Assembly: GCA_025938055.1 (NCBI GenBank)
Contig: JAICQC010000161.1
Span: forward strand, 1-9,661
Direction of reading: 5' to 3'
Length of the DNA stretch: 9,661 nt
From: Anaerolineales bacterium
GTDB taxonomy: Bacteria > Chloroflexota > Anaerolineae > Anaerolineales > Villigracilaceae
This document shows, in pieces, positions 6,695-9,661 of this stretch (positions are counted from its first letter, which is position 1; each line of letters starts with the position of its first letter). The notes under the pieces were generated by a model. The model did no database searches. It had not been told where the DNA came from and saw nothing but the letters and a program-made list of their open reading frames with translations. Made by a program: the position numbers and the translations under genes.

Positions 6695-7729
6695 ATGCTC
6701 AACCCTCAGATATCCCGTCGTGAATTTCTCAAACTCGTCAGCACTGGCTCGCTGGCATTTGCCTTGCGCGACCTTCGCCTCGACCACGCGCTGGATACCA
6801 CACCACCTAAACAGGGGCGCATCACCTGGAGTGGACTCCCCCTCTATGATGCCCCTGCTTTTACTGCCAGTCAGATCCATCACTTCGGCGCCGACAAAGT
6901 CGTTGAGATCACCGGCATAGAGCAAAACGGCGAAAATGGATACGGGAATCCATACAACACCATGTGGTACAAGGTGGATAATGGGTTCGCGTACTCCGGC
7001 GGCGTCCAGCCCGTGGAAACCAGGTATCAAAAGCCGGTCTTCACTCTCCCCGAGAAGGGTCAGCTGGGGGAGATCACCGTCCCGTTCTGCGATACCAAGA
7101 AAGATCCTTTTACCTATGCCGAGCGCGGTTACCGCATCTATTATGGCAGTACACATTGGGTGACCCGCGTGATCGTCCAGCGCGATGAAAAAAGCATCTG
7201 GTATCAGATCTACGACTCTCATCTCAAGAGATATTATTATGTTCCATCGCATGACATGCGTCTTGTGCCGAATGATGAGCTTTCGACCCTCTCCCCGGAA
7301 GTCTCAGACGACCAGAAAAAGATCGTTGTCGACCTGACGACGCAACTGGTCACTGCCTTTGAGGGGGAGAAGCTTGTCTTTTCGGAGCGCTGCGCAAGCG
7401 GCGTGCGCGGCACCGATACGCCCAAAGGTGAGTTTCGCACGTATCATAAGGGTCCCTCTGTTCACATGACCAATGAGGGCGACGCAGTGGAGAGCGATAG
7501 TATTTATAGTTTGCCTGGCGTGCCGTGGTGCGCATTCTTTACCGGCGCGGGGAATGCCTTTCATGGGGCCTACTGGCACAATGACTACGGTCAGCCGCGC
7601 AGCCACGGCTGTGTAAACCTGCCGTCAGAGGCGGCAAAGTTCCTGTACCGTTGGAGCAAGCCCAACGTCCCGCCTGACACGAGCTATCTTCATCTGCCCG
7701 GCGAGGGGACGCTCGTCCAGATCTTTTGA
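6695..7729 (+). CDS. Tat-exported L,D-transpeptidase, paralogue of the preceding gene
   Basis: The 344-residue protein carries a twin-arginine motif (SRREFLK, R8-R9), but its hydrophobic stretch (about 13-24) is short and is followed by charged residues, so signal strength is less certain than in its neighbour. Two SH3-like units follow, with MWYKVDNGFAYSGGVQPV at about 90-107 and IWYQIYDSHLKRYYYVPSHD at about 168-187. The YkuD domain begins near KKIVVDLTTQLVTAFEGEKLVF and has H290 in FHGAYWHNDYG and S303-H304-G305-C306 in RSHGCVNL, a complete active site. It shares domain order and many motifs (YYGSTHWVT versus YYETVHWVT; PGVPWCAFF versus PGVPWVLYI) with the protein at 5440-6468, so a tandem duplication is likely. 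A 226-bp repeat-bearing gap precedes it, so it may have its own promoter, though none is convincing. Confidence 0.92.
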   Translation: MLNPQISRREFLKLVSTGSLAFALRDLRLDHALDTTPPKQGRITWSGLPLYDAPAFTASQIHHFGADKVVEITGIEQNGENGYGNPYNTMWYKVDNGFAYSGGVQPVETRYQKPVFTLPEKGQLGEITVPFCDTKKDPFTYAERGYRIYYGSTHWVTRVIVQRDEKSIWYQIYDSHLKRYYYVPSHDMRLVPNDELSTLSPEVSDDQKKIVVDLTTQLVTAFEGEKLVFSERCASGVRGTDTPKGEFRTYHKGPSVHMTNEGDAVESDSIYSLPGVPWCAFFTGAGNAFHGAYWHNDYGQPRSHGCVNLPSEAAKFLYRWSKPNVPPDTSYLHLPGEGTLVQIF

Positions 7730-7734
7730 TTGAT

Positions 7735-7790
7735 ACGTAGTGACGGCTTCAGCCGTTTAAGCTACACGACTAAAGTCGTGACTATTTTTT
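7735..7790 (+). terminator. Two-hairpin REP-like repeat ending in a T-run
   Basis: Two perfect stem-loops stand in a row: ACGGCT-TC-AGCCGT (7743-7756) and CACGACT-AA-AGTCGTG (7765-7780). The sequence ACTATTTTTT follows, with six T at 7785-7790. This can act as an intrinsic terminator for the transpeptidase block. The outer GTAGTGAC and GTCGTGACTA also look like ends of a dispersed REP-type repeat. The AAGGAG ribosome site of the next gene begins right after the T-run. Confidence 0.6.
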
Positions 7791-7802
7791 AAGGAGAATG
7801 CA

Positions 7803-8384
7803 ATGAACCCTATTTTTCAATTCCCAACCTATCTGCTCAGGCGTCAGGCGATCGCGCTGACCGGCAAGTTCCGTTTTTACGACCCGGCTGGCAGGGTGGT
7901 CCTGTTCAGCGAGCAGAAGATGTTCCGCCTGCGCGAAGATATACGCGTCTACGATGGAGAAGACAAGGCGCGCGAAGTGCTGAGCGTCAAGGCACGCCAG
8001 ATCATGGATTTCTCCGCTGCCTATGACGTGGTGGACACCGAGATGAATCAGAAGGTTGGTGTGCTGCGGCGCAAGGGACTACGTTCCATCCTGCGCGACG
8101 AGTGGGACGTGCTGGACGCGAACGACAATCCGATCGGTCAGTTGTTCGAGGACAGCGTGGGGCTCGCGCTCCTGCGGCGCCTCGTTCTCGGCTCCTGGCT
8201 GCCTCAGAACTATGACATGACCGTCGGCGAGACGCGCGTTGCCGACCTCAAGCAGAACTTCAACCTCTTCCGCTATGAACTCAATCTGGATTTCAGCATG
8301 GACACCTCCCAACGGCTGGATCGCCGCATCGGCATCGCCGCCGGGATTCTGCTCGCCGCCGTGGAAGGGAAGCAGAGCAGTTAA
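7803..8384 (+). CDS. LURP-one-related / tubby-like fold protein
   Basis: The 193-residue protein resembles the LURP-one-related family, which shares a beta-barrel around a C-terminal helix with tubby and phospholipid scramblases. Visible signatures are the early strands GKFRFYDPAGRVVLFSEQKM at residues 21-40 and MDFSAAYDVVDTEMNQKVG at about 68-86. Next come RSILRDEWDVLDANDNPIG at about 94-112 and a hydrophobic C-terminal helix (IGIAAGILLAAVEG at 176-189). The bacterial role is not established; membrane or lipid association is inferred from the fold only. The ATG is well supported by AAGGAG 6 bp upstream. The stop overlaps the next start by one base (TAATG), so the two genes are probably translated together. 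The terminator-like repeat upstream suggests it is separate from the transpeptidases. Confidence 0.75.
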   Translation: MNPIFQFPTYLLRRQAIALTGKFRFYDPAGRVVLFSEQKMFRLREDIRVYDGEDKAREVLSVKARQIMDFSAAYDVVDTEMNQKVGVLRRKGLRSILRDEWDVLDANDNPIGQLFEDSVGLALLRRLVLGSWLPQNYDMTVGETRVADLKQNFNLFRYELNLDFSMDTSQRLDRRIGIAAGILLAAVEGKQSS

Positions 8385-8809
8385 TGTCCAGACAGCCACT
8401 CTTTGCCGGTCTTGTTCTGGATGAATTTGGCAATCCCGCAGAATCCGCACTGGTGGGCGATGAGCCCTGCTATGTAGTAGACGACTCAGGCTTCCGCCGC
8501 CATATCCCATCCGAGCAGGTGGACAGACAGGTTCTCGATCAACTGGCAGAGATGATGAAAGGCAGTGAGGATCTCCTCTCCGAGCAGACCGCCAAAATGC
8601 TGGGGCAGGAGGACGTGTTCACCAAAGCCGCCATCCAGCAGCAGTTGAAGAACATCGATAAGCAGTTCGACCAGCTCTTACAGGTGGGTCTCCCCGAAGA
8701 CATGCGCACGTATCTCGGCATGATGGGTTTCAAGATTATCATCAATGTCCACGGGGAAGTATTGAAAGTGGAACAGCCTGGTGCCATCACCGACAAAGGG
8801 GATGAATAA
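8384..8809 (+). CDS. Small acidic protein of unknown function
   Basis: This 141-residue protein is not recognised. It starts with a short beta-rich stretch (LFAGLVLDEFGNPAESALVGDEPCYVVDDSGFRRHI). A Gln/Glu/Asp-rich, probably helical or coiled segment follows at about 42-100 (VDRQVLDQLAEMM, AAIQQQLKNIDKQFDQLLQV). The C-terminus has GFKIIINVHGEVLKVEQPG and an acidic tail. There is no signal peptide or membrane helix, so it is probably cytoplasmic. Its ATG overlaps the stop of the LURP-one gene (TAATG), which is good evidence that it is a real gene and that the two products act together or in fixed ratio. No catalytic motif is apparent. Confidence 0.75.
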   Translation: MSRQPLFAGLVLDEFGNPAESALVGDEPCYVVDDSGFRRHIPSEQVDRQVLDQLAEMMKGSEDLLSEQTAKMLGQEDVFTKAAIQQQLKNIDKQFDQLLQVGLPEDMRTYLGMMGFKIIINVHGEVLKVEQPGAITDKGDE

Positions 8810-8917
8810 ACACCGTAAGGCGGGTACCGGTTCACGCATCACCCTCCACTTTATTTCAGCACGGATAATTCTGCTATGGGGTTATTGTTTTCATATGTCA
8901 AGGAGATACGCCTCATC

Positions 8918-9310
8918 ATGAACAGGAGAATCAATATTTCGTCGCAGACAAAGTGGGAAGATATTGTGGGTTACTCGCGTGCCGTACGGATTGGGAACAT
9001 TATAGAAGTGGCAGGCACAACCGCAGTCGATGAAAATGGTCAGGTTGTCGGACTCGGAGACCCAGGCGAGCAGACGAATTTCATATTGTCTAAAATTGAA
9101 AGAGCTTTAACATCAGCAGGAGCAACGTTAAAGGATGTAGTCAGAACCAGAATGTTTGTCACAAACCTAGACGATTGGGAAATAATAGGCAAAGTGCATG
9201 GTCTCTATTTCAAAGACATCAAGCCCGCAGCGACAATGGTCGAAGTGAAGTCTCTGATCAGCCCGGAACTGCTCGTTGAAATAGAAGCCACAGCAATTCT
9301 GAGTGAATAA
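8918..9310 (+). CDS. RidA (YjgF/YER057c/UK114) family protein
   Basis: The 130-residue protein is a full-length RidA-family member, with SRAVRIGNIIEVAGTTAVDENGQVVG early, a central QTNFILSKIERALTSAGATLKDVVRTRMFV, and PAATMVEVKSLISPELLVEIEATAI at the end. RidA proteins are trimers, and the best-known ones hydrolyse reactive enamine/imine intermediates. That activity needs an Arg in the 'VARLP' segment, which here reads 'VKSLI', so deaminase activity is doubtful and another Rid subgroup is likely. The ATG at 8918 fits the family start (MNRRINISSQTKWE) and follows AAGGAG at 8900-8905, at a rather long spacing of 12. An in-frame ATG at 8876 would add 14 residues. Codon use is AT-richer than in the neighbours (AGA, TTA, ATA, ACA), hinting at recent acquisition. 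Confidence 0.88.
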   Translation: MNRRINISSQTKWEDIVGYSRAVRIGNIIEVAGTTAVDENGQVVGLGDPGEQTNFILSKIERALTSAGATLKDVVRTRMFVTNLDDWEIIGKVHGLYFKDIKPAATMVEVKSLISPELLVEIEATAILSE

Positions 9311-9406
9311 CGCTTCCTTGAATTCGTGAATAGGATGAGCGACGTTGATATAAACAAACGTGAACGTCAACTCCCGTAGGAACAATTCAAAATCACAGGA
9401 GACATC

Positions 9407-9661
9407 ATGCAATATCGTGAACTCGGACGCACAGGCTGGAAGGTTTCCACGATCAGTTTTGGCGCATGGGCAATTGGCGGCACCTGGGGAGACGTGCGGG
9501 ATGAAGAGTCCTTAGCGGCACTGCATCGCGCCCTCGACCTGGGTGTGAATTTTTTCGACACCGCCGATGTCTACGGCGACGGGCGCAGCGAGCAATTGCT
9601 TGCCAGACTCCGCAAGGAACGGAGCGAACGCTTTTATGTCGCGACCAAAGTCGGGCGCAGG
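9407..9661 (+). CDS. Aldo/keto reductase, N-terminal part (runs off window)
   Basis: The first 85 residues are present, and the frame is open to the window end. The start MQYRELGRTGWKVSTISFGA and the following FFDTADVYGDGRSEQLLA are typical of the aldo/keto reductase family. Of the catalytic tetrad, Asp51 and Tyr56 (FFDTADVYG) and Lys81 (VATKVG) are visible; the His lies beyond the edge. Members reduce carbonyls with NADPH in a TIM barrel, and the substrate cannot be told. CACAGGAGACATC gives a good ribosome site about 6 bp before the ATG. It follows the RidA gene by 96 bp on the same strand, with no clear terminator between. Confidence 0.92.
   Translation, partial: MQYRELGRTGWKVSTISFGAWAIGGTWGDVRDEESLAALHRALDLGVNFFDTADVYGDGRSEQLLARLRKERSERFYVATKVGRR

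Noticed and set aside
8876..8917. Upstream ATG for the RidA protein
   Set aside because: It would place the AAGGAG ribosome site inside the gene and add residues absent from the family start.
8810..8917. Possible promoter (ATAATT) and palindrome CGGTACCG in the gap before the RidA gene
   Set aside because: No matching -35 box at proper spacing, and the palindrome is short; not supportable.
9341..9368. Inverted repeat GACGTT...AACGTC before the aldo/keto reductase gene
   Set aside because: Only 6 bp arms with a 16-base loop, with no nearby regulator or promoter pattern; too weak to call an operator.

Overview
The window looks like chromosomal DNA of a Chloroflexota bacterium, most likely of the Anaerolineae type. 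This is inferred from the protein style: long Thr/Pro-rich linkers after a single membrane span, a cytoplasmic TPR-like module fused to secreted domains, many L,D-transpeptidase paralogues, and REP-like 'TGTCA...TGACA' and 'GTAGTGACGGC...GTCGTGACTA' intergenic repeats. No rRNA, tRNA, CRISPR array, transposase or phage gene was seen.

Left part, minus strand (1-2533): a probable three-gene operon read right to left. It holds a flavin reductase-like FMN protein, an AMMECR1-domain protein, and a membrane-anchored TPR protein that runs off the left edge. A good sigma70-type promoter (TTGACG, 17 bp, TATGAT) precedes the flavin reductase in the divergent gap 2534-2694.

Centre, plus strand (2695-7729): a cell-wall block. 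A membrane-anchored zinc amidase (Amidase_3) overlaps by ATGA the first of four consecutive L,D-transpeptidase (YkuD-fold) genes. The first two are anchored by an N-terminal membrane helix and share linker motifs; the second also has a cytoplasmic TPR-like module resembling that of the divergent TPR protein. The third and fourth carry twin-arginine signals and duplicated SH3-like segments before the catalytic domain. Three enzymes have the canonical SHGC active site; the first has SYGC. The amidase would cleave stem peptides from glycan strands and the transpeptidases would make 3-3 cross-links or attach proteins, so the block probably serves envelope remodelling. Between the third and fourth genes lies a 226-bp gap with REP/MITE-like structure.

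Right part, plus strand (7730-9661): a two-hairpin repeat with a T-run, then a LURP-one-related protein overlapping by one base a small conserved-looking unknown protein. A RidA-family protein follows, with AT-richer codon use and without the usual deaminase arginine. The window ends in the 5' part of an aldo/keto reductase gene.

The standout feature is the amidase plus four-transpeptidase block, with its mixed membrane and Tat topologies and one divergent active site. No wholly new system can be proven from the sequence alone.
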